Part shown: one piece after another, positions 1-7,385 of the stretch | Position numbering within the stretch: the stretch's first letter is position 1 | Layout of the letters: the number at the start of each line of letters is the position of its first letter | Origin: Cyanobacteria bacterium M_surface_7_m2_037 | Lineage (GTDB): Bacteria > Cyanobacteriota > Cyanobacteriia > PCC-6307 > Cyanobiaceae | Direction: 5' to 3' | Assembly (NCBI GenBank): GCA_016882585.1 | Contig: VGPP01000028.1 | Location: 1-15,572 of the forward strand | Length of the DNA: 15,572 nucleotides | Notes under the pieces: model-generated | Told to the model about the DNA's origin: nothing | What the model saw: only the letters and a program-made list of their open reading frames with translations | Databases searched by the model: none | Made by a program: the position numbers and the translations under genes

Positions 1-350
1 AGAACGTGCATCACTTGCAGGGGGGCATCCTGCGCTATCTCGAGGAGATGCCCGAGCAGGTCAGCAGCTGGCAGGGCGAATGCTTTGTGTTTGATCAGCG
101 CGTGAGCGTGAACCATCAGCTCGAGCCCGGCCGCTACAGCCTCTGCCATGCCTGCGGCCTGCCGCTCTCGCCTGCCGATCGCGAGCTCCCCTCGTACCGC
201 GAGGGGGTGAGTTGTTTGCATTGCCTGGATCGCTTCAGCGACGCCGACCGCGAGCGCTTCGCCGAGCGACAGCACCAGATGCGGCTGGCCCGTGAGCGGG
301 GCGAGCAGCACATCGGAGCTCGCCTCGCGGCAGCGCCTGCAGGGGGCTGA
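1..350 (+). CDS. trhO: tRNA uridine(34) hydroxylase TrhO (rhodanese family), 3' end only
   Basis: This is the C-terminal part of the rhodanese-like TrhO/YceA family (UPF0176), which makes 5-hydroxyuridine at the tRNA wobble position using oxygen. The frame is already open at base 3, so the start, most of the rhodanese domain and the catalytic cysteine loop lie outside the window. The visible part carries the family's conserved tail: a GGILRYLEE stretch, the FVFDQRVSV segment, then two Cys-x-x-Cys pairs (CHAC and CLHC) of the kind that could bind zinc, and a closing FAERQ helix. The stop is 15 bases before the next gene, on the same strand, so the two may be co-transcribed. The family assignment is firm; catalytic competence cannot be judged from this fragment. 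Confidence 0.9.
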   Translation, partial: NVHHLQGGILRYLEEMPEQVSSWQGECFVFDQRVSVNHQLEPGRYSLCHACGLPLSPADRELPSYREGVSCLHCLDRFSDADRERFAERQHQMRLARERGEQHIGARLAAAPAGG

Positions 351-365
351 GCTCGATCGCTCGCC

Positions 366-1352
366 ATGACTGCCGCGTTGCCTTGCCTCTATAGCTTTCG
401 CCGCTGCCCGTATGCGATGCGGGCCAGATTGGCCTTGGCCGCGGCGGGCTTGCAGCCGGGGCGCGACTTCGCGTTGCGGGAGGTGGTCTTGAAGGCCAAG
501 CCACCCGAGTTGCTGGCCGCCTCCGCCAAAGGCACTGTGCCGGTGTTGGTGTTGCCCGACGGGGCCGTGCTGGAGGAGAGCCTGGCGATCATTCGCTGGG
601 CGCTGGATCAGGCCGATCCCCAGGGTTGGCTCACGGGCTGGAGTAGCGCTGAAAACGGGTTGATTGAGACCCTGCTGGCGCAGAACGACGGCCCGTTCAA
701 GCACCACCTGGATCGCTTCAAGTACCCCGATCGCTACCCAGGGGAGACATCGGCGGAGCATCGACTCGCGGCCCTCGCCATCCTGAGGGAGTGGAGCGCA
801 CGCCTGGAGCCCGGCGGCTGGCTGCTGGGGGATCGTCCCGCTTTGGCGGATTGGGCTTTGCTTCCGTTTGTGCGGCAGTTCCGCCTGGCTGATCCCGAGC
901 GCTTTGATCAGGAGCCGGATCTGCAGCTCCTGCAGCGCTGGCTGCTCCGCTTTCTGGAGGATCCTGCTTTTGCGGCGGTGATGGATGCACCCTGGGCGCA
1001 GCGCAGTGCCTGGCGATCACCCAGCTGGCTGTATCACCTGGCTCTGCGCGCCGAGTGGAACAGCGCACGCCAGGAAGGCAGTTACCGCCGCTCCACCCGC
1101 GGTCAATCGCTGGAGGAGGTGGGGTTCATTCACCTCAGCGCTGCTCACCAGGTGGATGCCACTGCCCAGCGCTTTTTTGGCGATGTGCCCCCTGGTGAGT
1201 TGCTGTTGCTCACAATCGATCCCCCGCGCCTGGCTGCCGCCGGTCTCGAGGTGCGCCTCGAGCTGGCGCCGGGCACCGGCGAGCTGTTCCCTCATCTGTA
1301 CGGGCCCCTGCTCTTGGAGGCGGTGCTGCTGGCGCAGCCTTTTCCGCATTAG
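366..1352 (+). CDS. Glutathione S-transferase fused to a C-terminal DUF952 domain
   Basis: The 328-residue protein has two recognisable parts. Residues about 7-205 form a soluble glutathione S-transferase: a thioredoxin-like N-terminal half with the CPYAMR motif at 14-19 (Cys14 is the likely active residue), the cis-proline segment TVPVLVL at 57-63, the ESLAI glutathione-binding turn at 71-75, and an all-helical second half. Residues about 222-328 match DUF952: an opening LYHLALRAEW, then GFIHLS at 253-258, LLTIDPPRL at 281-289 and the ending LFPHLYGPL at 308-316. DUF952 proteins are usually stand-alone and of about 110 residues, with no established reaction known to me. The fusion is in one uninterrupted frame without a stop or frameshift. 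The ATG start fits the beginning of the GST fold. The substrate is unknown; detoxification or thiol chemistry is inference. Confidence 0.85.
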   Translation: MTAALPCLYSFRRCPYAMRARLALAAAGLQPGRDFALREVVLKAKPPELLAASAKGTVPVLVLPDGAVLEESLAIIRWALDQADPQGWLTGWSSAENGLIETLLAQNDGPFKHHLDRFKYPDRYPGETSAEHRLAALAILREWSARLEPGGWLLGDRPALADWALLPFVRQFRLADPERFDQEPDLQLLQRWLLRFLEDPAFAAVMDAPWAQRSAWRSPSWLYHLALRAEWNSARQEGSYRRSTRGQSLEEVGFIHLSAAHQVDATAQRFFGDVPPGELLLLTIDPPRLAAAGLEVRLELAPGTGELFPHLYGPLLLEAVLLAQPFPH

Positions 1353-1588
1353 AAAGCCAACAAAACCTGCATTGATCGGTCGACAAATCCCGCATTAGCC
1401 TTGGCGTCGTCCTTGCAAAACGAGGATGGCCCAACAGGTGTTGGCCTCCAGCGTGCTTCTCGATGTGGAAGCGGCCGCTCGCCAGGCATGGGCGGTGCAC
1501 CGGCTTTCCTGGCTGTGATCTGCGGTAAGGGATATGGCTATCTGCGTCCGGATGGGGTGGCTGTGATTCCTATCGGAGCGCTGGTGCC
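1353..1588 (+). pseudogene. Possible decayed gene remnant between the GST and GNAT-like genes
   Basis: No complete gene is evident here. Two adjoining short frames look more protein-like than the rest. One starts at ATG 1426 and stops at 1518 (30 codons, beginning MAQQVLASSVLLDVEAAA). The other is in the next frame, ends at 1592 and has the protein-like tail GKGYGYLRPDGVAVIPIGAL. A single frameshift near 1505-1518 would join them. The tail loosely recalls the C-terminal ends of DUF4143-type ATPases, but that is a weak memory-based resemblance. The stretch could equally be non-coding spacer with chance open frames, or it could contain the promoter of the downstream gene. No convincing terminator hairpin was seen. 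Confidence 0.25.
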
Positions 1589-2083
1589 ATGACCCTTCCA
1601 TCCCTCGCTGACATCGAGCAGCAGGCTGCGGCGCGAGGGCTGTTGCTGCGTCTGCAGGTGAAGCAGGCCCTGGCGGTCTCCACCCTGCGGGTGGTGGTGG
1701 CGCGTCCGCGGGAGGGGCAGGGGCCGTTGCTGCTTGGGGAGCTCAAAGGCTGGGCCCTGCCCCTGCCGGCTGCCCTGCAGCTCGACACGATGCGCGTTCA
1801 GGGCAAGGACACCCAGGGTGTGGGTGCCTTGATCTGGGCCGCCACCTTTGCCTGGGCCCTGGAGTCCACCCCCTGCCGTAGCGCCCGGCTTCTGGCGATT
1901 CGCGACAACGACCAGCAACACCGTCGCTTGGTGCGCTATTTCCGCCAACTCGGTTTTGAACCGGTTCGGGAGGTGGGGGCCGCGGTGATGGATCTGCCCC
2001 TGCGTTTGGTGTGGGGTGGTGCTGGGTTGTTGATGCGCGGCGACATCGCGGCGGGGCTCAAGCGGATCAGGCGCCGCCTGTGA
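1589..2083 (+). CDS. GNAT-like N-acetyltransferase family protein, cyanobacterial hypothetical
   Basis: This soluble protein has 164 residues. The second half has the layout of a GNAT fold: a strand ending LDTMRVQGK at 65-73, a turn and helix GVGALIWAATFAWALE at 77-92 where acetyl-CoA would bind, a strand RLLAIRDND at 100-108, and the helix-strand LVRYFRQLGFEPVRE at 114-128 that is typical of the end of GNAT domains. The acyl-CoA loop is not the usual RxxGxG/A but QGVGA, so activity is uncertain. The first 60 residues are less diagnostic. The ATG start is the first in the frame and follows the putative remnant upstream. The acetyl acceptor is unknown. An alternative is a GNAT-derived protein without enzymatic function. 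Confidence 0.6.
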   Translation: MTLPSLADIEQQAAARGLLLRLQVKQALAVSTLRVVVARPREGQGPLLLGELKGWALPLPAALQLDTMRVQGKDTQGVGALIWAATFAWALESTPCRSARLLAIRDNDQQHRRLVRYFRQLGFEPVREVGAAVMDLPLRLVWGGAGLLMRGDIAAGLKRIRRRL

Positions 2084-2177
2084 TCGTCGCGGGGAGTGGT
2101 GTTGCCTGCGGTTTGCGTGCGTTGGCGATCAGTGGAGGCTTCGCCACACTGCGCGCAACCCGTTGCCGGCGGAAGCG

Positions 2178-2549
2178 ATGGATCTCCAACCGATGGAGCT
2201 GTTGCTGAGCCATTCGGCTCAAACGATTCGCTTGCTGCTGGAGTTCCTCTCCCTGATTTCGGTGGCCATTGGCTTGATGGCTGTTCTCAGTGGTACGCGC
2301 AAGTTGCGGCTCAGGCAGATTCCGCCCCATCTCCTGCAACGCGGCCCTGTCACCATGGCCCGCGTCACCTTTGGTTCCTGGGTGGCGCTTGCTCTGGAGT
2401 TCCAGCTGGGGGCGGATGTGGTGCTGACCATCATCAGCCGTGAGCCCAACGCCCTGATCCAGCTGGCTGCTGTGGCCTTAATCCGAACCTTTTTGAACCT
2501 CTTTTTGGCCTTGGAATTGCGCCAGGAGGATCGGCATGCAGGAGGCTAG
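2178..2549 (+). CDS. DUF1622 family small membrane protein
   Basis: This inner-membrane protein of about 123 residues resembles the DUF1622 family, whose function is not established. Predicted membrane segments are at about 17-37 (LLLEFLSLISVAIGLMAVL), 62-84 and 92-113. The family hallmark is the central LALEFQLGADVV helix followed by an AAVALIRTFLNLFLALEL helix; both are present. I chose ATG 2178 over the in-frame TTG five codons earlier because a purine-rich GGCGGAAG precedes it. The last four bases overlap the 3' end of lipA on the other strand, so the two genes converge with no room for a terminator between them. Sequence and size fit the family well; the biological role is open. Confidence 0.75.
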   Translation: MDLQPMELLLSHSAQTIRLLLEFLSLISVAIGLMAVLSGTRKLRLRQIPPHLLQRGPVTMARVTFGSWVALALEFQLGADVVLTIISREPNALIQLAAVALIRTFLNLFLALELRQEDRHAGG

Positions 2550-3472
2550 GCCGGATCTGCGGCGTGATAGCTGCTGCGTACCAGGGGGCCTGAGCGCACA
2601 TCCGCAAAGCCCAGCTCCCGGGCGATTTGGCCCAGCTGCTCGAATTCGGCGGGAGTCCAGTAGCGATCCACCGGGATGTGGGCCAAGGACGGGCGCAGGT
2701 ATTGACCGAGCGTGAGGCGCTGGCAGTCGACGGCGCGGAGGTCGTTCATCGCCTCCACCACTTCGTCGAAGTGCTCCCCTAAACCGAGCATCAAGCCGCT
2801 CTTGGTTGGGATCTGGGGGGCAATCTCTCGTGCCGCAGCCAGTAGCCCCAGGGAGCGGCGGTAGGTCGCGCCACGCCGCACCTCGCCCTGCAAGCGCTCC
2901 ACGGTTTCCAGGTTGTGGTTGAAGCACACTGGCTCTGCCGCCAGGACGGCACTTAAGCGCTGGCGTTGGGCTGCGATCGCCTCCGCTTCGTCGCGGTACC
3001 CACCCCAGAAGTCGGGGGTGAGTACCTCGATGGCGATGAGGGGGTTGCGGCGGCGGATCGCCGCCATAGCGTTCGTGAACAGGCAGGCGCCGTGGTCGGC
3101 CAGGTCGTCGCGGGCGACGGCGGTGAGCACCACGTAACGCAGGCCCATGGCCTCCACGGCCTCGGCCACCCGTTCCGCTTCTTCGGCGTCGTAAGGGGCA
3201 GGCGCCTGACCCTTCTCCACCTGGCAAAAGGCGCAGCTGCGGGTGCAGATCGGGCCCCCCAGCAAAAACGTGGCGGTGCCAGCGGCGTAGCACTCGCCGC
3301 GGTTGGGGCAGCGGCCTTCTTCGCAGATGGTGTGCAGCCGCTGTTGCTTCACCACCGCCTGAACGGCTTCGAGGTCGCTGGCGTTGCCGATCGGCGAGCG
3401 CAGCCAGGTAGGCAACCGCTCGCTGGGTGTGATGCCGCTGTAGCGGCTTGTTGTGCGCTGGGCTGAACTCAC
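2546..3472 (-). CDS. lipA: Lipoyl synthase, radical SAM enzyme
   Basis: LipA inserts two sulfur atoms into the octanoyl chain on lipoyl domains (pyruvate dehydrogenase E2, glycine cleavage H protein), the last step of lipoate assembly. Both iron-sulfur cluster motifs are intact. The auxiliary cluster ligands are Cys50, Cys55 and Cys61 in CEEGRCPNRGEC. The radical SAM ligands are Cys76, Cys80 and Cys83 in CTRSCAFC. The C-terminal RSSYHA at about 299-304 supplies the conserved serine that ligates the auxiliary cluster. At 308 residues it has normal length. The likely start is a GTG at 3472; a few residues later the sequence already aligns with the usual LPTWLR opening. It lies six bases downstream of recR on the same strand, so co-transcription is likely. 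Confidence 0.95.
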   Translation of the reverse strand: MSSAQRTTSRYSGITPSERLPTWLRSPIGNASDLEAVQAVVKQQRLHTICEEGRCPNRGECYAAGTATFLLGGPICTRSCAFCQVEKGQAPAPYDAEEAERVAEAVEAMGLRYVVLTAVARDDLADHGACLFTNAMAAIRRRNPLIAIEVLTPDFWGGYRDEAEAIAAQRQRLSAVLAAEPVCFNHNLETVERLQGEVRRGATYRRSLGLLAAAREIAPQIPTKSGLMLGLGEHFDEVVEAMNDLRAVDCQRLTLGQYLRPSLAHIPVDRYWTPAEFEQLGQIARELGFADVRSGPLVRSSYHAADPA

Positions 3473-3478
3473 CGCTCG

Positions 3479-4165
3479 CTACTCCATCCGCCGGCGCCCC
3501 TCAAGGGCCCGCGCCAGCGTGACCTCATCGGCGTATTCCAGTTCGCTGCCCACCGGCAGGCCGTAGGCGATGCGGCTCACCTGGGTGAAGGGTTTGAGCA
3601 AGCGCGCCAAATAGAGGCTGGTGGTGTCGCCCTCCACCGACGGGGTAAGGGCCAGGATCACTTCGCTGATGCCGTCGCGATCCACCCGCTCCACCAGCGG
3701 CTGGATCTGCAGCAGCTCGGGCCCCACGCCATCCATCGGTGAAATCAGGCCGCCGAGCACGTGGTAGCCGCCCTTGAACTCGCGGGTGCGCTCCAGGGCC
3801 AGCAGGTCGCGTGAGTCGGCCACCACGCAGATCACGCCGGTGTTGCGCTCCTGATTGCGGCAGATCTCACAAAGCGGTTCGGCCGAGAGGTGATAGCAGC
3901 GCTGGCACTGGCCCACCTGGCTCTTGGCAGCCAGCAGGGCATCGGCGAAGGCCTGGATCTGCTCGCTGGGCTGGCGGAGCAGGTGCAGGGCCAGGCGCTG
4001 CGCCGTGCGCGGTCCGATGCCGGGCAGCCGCTCGAACTGATCGATCAGTCGGGCCAGGGGGCGGGTGAAGCCGCTCAGGGCGCTGCCAATAGCTGGGCGG
4101 AATCTAGGCGGGCTGGCCGGGCCGGCGGGCCAGAATGGCTCCAGCACGCTCCCGCCCAGCCGCAT
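3479..4165 (-). CDS. recR: Recombination mediator protein RecR
   Basis: RecR works with RecO and RecF to load RecA on gapped DNA. With the start used here (ATG 4165) it has 228 residues: helix-hairpin-helix LPGIGPRTAQRLA at about 47-59, a four-cysteine zinc site at 87, 90, 99 and 102, and a TOPRIM domain from about 111 containing VVADSRDLLALE. The start is uncertain. Family members usually begin right before the FTRPLARL segment, near 4070-4090, where no ATG, GTG or TTG exists in frame. Candidates are ATG 4165, GTG 4147, or a rare ATT at 4090 or CTG at 4078, either of which would give a normal length of about 200 residues. If 4165 is used, its start codon overlaps that of the divergent psbP-like gene. 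Gene identity is certain. Confidence 0.93.
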   Translation of the reverse strand: MRLGGSVLEPFWPAGPASPPRFRPAIGSALSGFTRPLARLIDQFERLPGIGPRTAQRLALHLLRQPSEQIQAFADALLAAKSQVGQCQRCYHLSAEPLCEICRNQERNTGVICVVADSRDLLALERTREFKGGYHVLGGLISPMDGVGPELLQIQPLVERVDRDGISEVILALTPSVEGDTTSLYLARLLKPFTQVSRIAYGLPVGSELEYADEVTLARALEGRRRME

Positions 4166-4736
4166 GTCGCAACCGAACACCCGTTCGATCCGCCGCCGGG
4201 CCCCCTGGTCGGCCCTGGTGGCGGTGCTGCTGGCGGTGGTGCTCAGTGCTTGCAGCGCGGCGGCCGCAGGGCTCAATTCCTACCAAAGCCCAGATGGGCG
4301 TTATGCCTTCCTCTATCCCACCGGCTGGACGCGGGTGCAGGTGAGCGACGGCCCTCAGGTGGTGTTCCACGACCTGATCAATGCCGATGAAACCCTCAGC
4401 CTGGTGGTGTCGGATGTGAACAGCACCAACAGCCTCGAAAACCTCGGGAGCGCTGTGGCCGTAGGCGAGAAGCTGCGCCGCGTGGTGATTGCCCCGGAAG
4501 GCAGCGGCCGTGAGGCGGAACTGGTGGAGGCTTCCGAGCGGGAGGACGGTGGCCGCACCTTCTACGACCTGGAATACACCGTTCATCTCAACGACCGTGA
4601 CCGCCACGAGCTCGCCACGGTGGTGGTGGATCGCGGTCGCCTGTACACCTTTGCAGCCAGCACCAATGAGGTGCGCTGGCCGAAGGTCGAGGGTCTGTTC
4701 CACCAGGTGATCACCTCCTTCACCCTGCGGATCTGA
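4164..4736 (+). CDS. CyanoP: PsbP-like photosystem II lipoprotein
   Basis: This is a 190-residue PsbP-fold lipoprotein of the cyanobacterial type (CyanoP), a lumen-side factor of photosystem II assembly. An arginine-rich start and a hydrophobic stretch (about 17-28) lead to the lipobox LSAC with Cys30, so a lipid-anchored thylakoid lumen protein is predicted. The mature part shows the family opening NSYQSPDGRYAFLYPTGW at 38-55, a central FHDLI, ETLSLVVSDV, and a closing segment around VITSFTL. ATG 4164 was chosen because the signal peptide starts there; the frame stays open upstream into recR but without signal-like sequence. The TGA overlaps the ATG of the next gene by one base (TGATG), which suggests translational coupling with the FAD oxidoreductase. 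Confidence 0.88.
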   Translation: MSQPNTRSIRRRAPWSALVAVLLAVVLSACSAAAAGLNSYQSPDGRYAFLYPTGWTRVQVSDGPQVVFHDLINADETLSLVVSDVNSTNSLENLGSAVAVGEKLRRVVIAPEGSGREAELVEASEREDGGRTFYDLEYTVHLNDRDRHELATVVVDRGRLYTFAASTNEVRWPKVEGLFHQVITSFTLRI

Positions 4737-5824
4737 TGCAGACGCCTCCCGCCGGCGTGGTGATCGTCGGCGGGGGACTGGCCGGATCGCTGCTGGCCCT
4801 GGCGTTGCGGGACCAGGGCACAGCCGTGACCCTGATCCATCCTCCTGTGGAATCCGGTGCCGTCAGCGGCTCGGCCACCGAGATCAGCTATGGGGCTTTG
4901 CCGGGCTGGCCCCTCGCCCCCACTCCCCTGGCGCGCTTGGCTGCAGGGGCTTCTCGGCAGTGGCGCCAGCTGCAGCAGCGCCACGGTGATCTCGGTTGGC
5001 GCCCTCAGCGGCTGCAACTTCACGGTGAGCGGGCTGTGTTGAGCGTCGTGAGCCGTTGGTTGCCTTTCTCCCAGGTGGACACCGCTGTGTTGATGGCGCG
5101 GCTGCCGGTGTTGTTGGCCGCGGCGGGGGTGCAGCCCCGCGCGACTCGGGTTCAGAGCCTGGCTCCAGCGCCAGCGGGTGAGGGCTGGGACCTGAGCCTT
5201 GACGATGGCGCCACTTTCCGCGCGCTGTGTCTGGTGCTGGCGGCGGGAGCGGGCTGCCGCACCCTCTGGCCGATGTTGCCGGAGCGCTTGCGCTCCAGTT
5301 GGGCGGCCGTGCTCGAGTTGCCGGCGTTTCCCGCTGGGCTCGGGCGTTCCGCCGCCTGGTTGCCCCAACGGTTTGCGCGTGTGGAGTTGGAGCGCCGCGC
5401 CGCCACGCTTGAGCAGCTGGATTGGGTGGTGGATCCAGGCCTGGTGCCGCGCGGATCCGGAGCGCTGCTGGGGCAGCTGAGTTTGATTCGGCCCGGGGGG
5501 GCTCTGGAGCAACCGCCCCTGCCCGCTCAAAGCGAGGAACAGCTGCGCTCGGGCTTGGCCTCCGACCCCTGGGGTGCGGCCTGGTCCAGGCAGCCGGGGC
5601 GGCTGCGACAGGTGCCGGTGGCCTTCTGCGACGGCGGCGCCCCGTTGGTGGGGCCCGTGCCCCAGGCCCAGGGGCTCTGGGTGTTCAGCGGTTTCAGCGC
5701 CGGCTTCGCTCAGGTGCCGGCGTTGGCACCGCTGTTGGCGCAGCGGCTGGCAGCAGCGCCTGAGTCGGCTGCGCGGGCTGAGCGGCGGCTGCAACAGCTG
5801 GGGGTGTGGCCTGTGGGGGGCTGA
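4736..5824 (+). CDS. FAD-dependent oxidoreductase, DAAO/glycine oxidase-like family
   Basis: This 362-residue soluble flavoprotein has a dinucleotide-binding Rossmann motif at the very N terminus (VVIVGGGLAGSLLALAL, glycines 12-14 and 17). Near the C terminus is the flavin-contacting segment GAPLVGPVPQ followed by LWVFSGFSAGFAQVPALAPLLA, the usual second FAD signature of the D-amino acid oxidase (DAO, PF01266) fold. It recalls glycine oxidase ThiO and related amine oxidases, but no substrate-specific residues can be assigned by eye, so ThiO is not claimed. It starts one base before the end of the psbP-like gene and is followed after 32 bases by the HlyD gene, so a common transcript is plausible. 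Any functional link with photosystem II or export is inference. Confidence 0.75.
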   Translation: MQTPPAGVVIVGGGLAGSLLALALRDQGTAVTLIHPPVESGAVSGSATEISYGALPGWPLAPTPLARLAAGASRQWRQLQQRHGDLGWRPQRLQLHGERAVLSVVSRWLPFSQVDTAVLMARLPVLLAAAGVQPRATRVQSLAPAPAGEGWDLSLDDGATFRALCLVLAAGAGCRTLWPMLPERLRSSWAAVLELPAFPAGLGRSAAWLPQRFARVELERRAATLEQLDWVVDPGLVPRGSGALLGQLSLIRPGGALEQPPLPAQSEEQLRSGLASDPWGAAWSRQPGRLRQVPVAFCDGGAPLVGPVPQAQGLWVFSGFSAGFAQVPALAPLLAQRLAAAPESAARAERRLQQLGVWPVGG

Positions 5825-5856
5825 CAGCGGCTGGTGCTTCCTGCAAGCTGACTCCC

Positions 5857-7197
5857 ATGACCCAGGCCACACCCACTGCTGATCAGCCCTGGTACCGGCG
5901 CCGGGCGCGTCAGCTGCGGCAGCGCTGGCAGGGGCTCAGCGATCACAACCAAGTGGGCGTCTGCCTGGCTGGGGTGAGCGGGGCGGTGGTGTTCTGGGCC
6001 CTGTTCTGGCCGGTGCCCACCGAAGTGCAGGGCACGGGTGTGCTCATCTACCCCGAGAACGCCGGCATCCTCAACGCCCGCTCCGGCGGCCAGGTGCAGG
6101 AGGTGTACGCGCGGGTGGGGCAGCGCGTGAAGCGCGGGCAGCTGTTGATGCAGCTCTATCTGCCAGTGCTCGAGCGCCAGCTGGAGCAGCAGCGCGGCAA
6201 TCTGCGCCAGTTGGAGCGCCATAACGAGAAGCTCGACTACCGCGATGCCCAGCGGCTGCTCACCGAGAAGCGCGCCTTGGATACCGCCCTCGCCAAATAC
6301 GCCGACGATCGCCGTCGCTACGGGCAGCTGCAGTCGACGTATTCGAGCAAGTTGCGCAACCTCGATTGGCTCGCCAAGCGTGAGGTGGTGGCGCCGCTCT
6401 CCACCGAGGTGGTGTCGGCGGAGCAGGGGCTCACCAACACCAGCGTCAACCTCGACGACGTGAAGATCTCGGAGCGCAACGTCGTCACCAACTACCAGCA
6501 GGTGAAGCTCAACATCGAGACCCAGGCCCTTCAACGCCGCTATCAGATCGACGACCTGAAGCGGGAGATCGCGGTGACCCAGGCCAAGATCGCCTACGAC
6601 GGCAAGGTGCAGGCAGAGCGCGATGGCACGGTGCTCGATCTGCAGGTGATCCGCGGCCAGACAGTGAGCACCGGCCAGCGCCTGGGCACGATCGGCAGGC
6701 CAGAAGAGCCGAACGCCAAAGATCGCCCCCTCAAGGCTGTGGCCTACTTCTCCCCCGCCGATGCCCGCCGCCTGCCCTTGGGCTTGCCGGTGGAGGTGGT
6801 GCCGCTCTGGAACCAGCGGGGGCGCTTCGGCGGGATCGTCGGCCGGGTGACCCAGGTGCTCACCCTGCCCGCCACGGAGGAGGACATCTCCACCACCATC
6901 GGCAACCCGCAGCTGGCCCAGTCGCTCACCAAGAACGGTCCGGTGATGCGCAGCGAGATCGAGTTGGAGCACGACGCCTCCAGCGTGGATGGCTACCGCT
7001 GGACCCTCTCGGGCGGCAGCGGCGTGTTCCCGATCCGCGATGGCCTCACCATCTCCACCCACGCCTACGTGGAGTGGCGCTCACCGATCACCTATGTGAT
7101 TCCTGGCCTGCGCTCCCTCACCGGCGGCTACCGCACCCCCGCGATCGACCTGCGCTGGAACCTGCCGTTCCTGCGTCAGCCCAACACCATCCAATGA
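5857..7197 (+). CDS. HlyD-family membrane fusion (periplasmic adaptor) protein
   Basis: This adaptor of 446 residues bridges an inner-membrane transporter and an outer-membrane duct. After a basic cytosolic N terminus there is one membrane helix (about 33-52), then a biotinyl-lipoyl-like half (GTGVLIYPENAGILNARSGG, GQRVKRGQLLMQL at 57-100), a long alpha-helical hairpin rich in Gln, Glu and Arg (about 104-248), the second lipoyl half (ERDGTVLDLQVIRGQTVSTGQ), and beta-barrel domains. Its size and long hairpin recall the HlyD subfamily found with peptidase-containing ABC exporters, but no ABC transporter is in the window. I chose ATG 5857 because an earlier GTG (5806) overlaps the preceding gene and adds unlike residues. 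Its 3' end meets the FUSC/TolC operon, which makes that operon its likely partner. Confidence 0.88.
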   Translation: MTQATPTADQPWYRRRARQLRQRWQGLSDHNQVGVCLAGVSGAVVFWALFWPVPTEVQGTGVLIYPENAGILNARSGGQVQEVYARVGQRVKRGQLLMQLYLPVLERQLEQQRGNLRQLERHNEKLDYRDAQRLLTEKRALDTALAKYADDRRRYGQLQSTYSSKLRNLDWLAKREVVAPLSTEVVSAEQGLTNTSVNLDDVKISERNVVTNYQQVKLNIETQALQRRYQIDDLKREIAVTQAKIAYDGKVQAERDGTVLDLQVIRGQTVSTGQRLGTIGRPEEPNAKDRPLKAVAYFSPADARRLPLGLPVEVVPLWNQRGRFGGIVGRVTQVLTLPATEEDISTTIGNPQLAQSLTKNGPVMRSEIELEHDASSVDGYRWTLSGGSGVFPIRDGLTISTHAYVEWRSPITYVIPGLRSLTGGYRTPAIDLRWNLPFLRQPNTIQ

Positions 7198-7385
7198 CCC
7201 CACGCCTACCGCCCATTCGCAATCAGCTGCTCCGTCAGGAAATGCCCTGGCTGGTGAGTGAGGTGGTGTTGCTGTTGATCCTGTTCAACGCCAACCCGCC
7301 GGAATTGTGGTTCTGGCTGGTGGTGTTGATCGTGGTGTTGCTTTATCGGATCGAGCGCTGGTGGTCGTCGCGTCCTAACGGTTGA
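7194..7385 (+). CDS. 63-residue double-spanning membrane protein next to HlyD
   Basis: This small gene starts in a four-base ATGA overlap with the stop of the HlyD gene, a strong sign of translational coupling. The product has a basic start, two hydrophobic stretches (about 19-31 and 37-52, split by NANPPE), and an arginine- and tryptophan-rich tail (YRIERWWSSR). Such a hairpin in the inner membrane is reminiscent in size and position of AaeX (DUF1656), which accompanies AaeA/AaeB efflux systems, but I do not recognise DUF1656 sequence signatures. Its TGA abuts the TGA of the opposite-strand FUSC gene as the two halves of TGATCA. A role as an accessory subunit of the exporter is inference; the gene itself is well supported by coupling and membrane character. 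Confidence 0.7.
   Translation: MTPRLPPIRNQLLRQEMPWLVSEVVLLLILFNANPPELWFWLVVLIVVLLYRIERWWSSRPNG

Noticed and set aside
2084..2177. Possible small RNA or promoter between the GNAT-like and DUF1622 genes
   Set aside because: No hairpin with a T-run, tRNA-like fold or convincing promoter boxes could be seen in this 94-base spacer.
2973..2980. HIP1-type palindrome GCGATCGC
   Set aside because: I noticed only one copy, inside lipA. That is not enough to call a repeat family or use it as strong taxonomic evidence.
4583..5872. A 429-codon - strand open frame opposite the psbP-like and FAD oxidoreductase genes
   Set aside because: Composition is dominated by Gln, Arg, Pro and His without fold signatures, and it spans two well-supported + strand genes.
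5710..7062. A 450-codon open frame on the - strand opposite the HlyD gene
   Set aside because: It is rich in His, Gly, Leu and Ala with no recognisable domain, which is typical of an antisense reading of a high-GC gene. The + strand protein has clear HlyD features.
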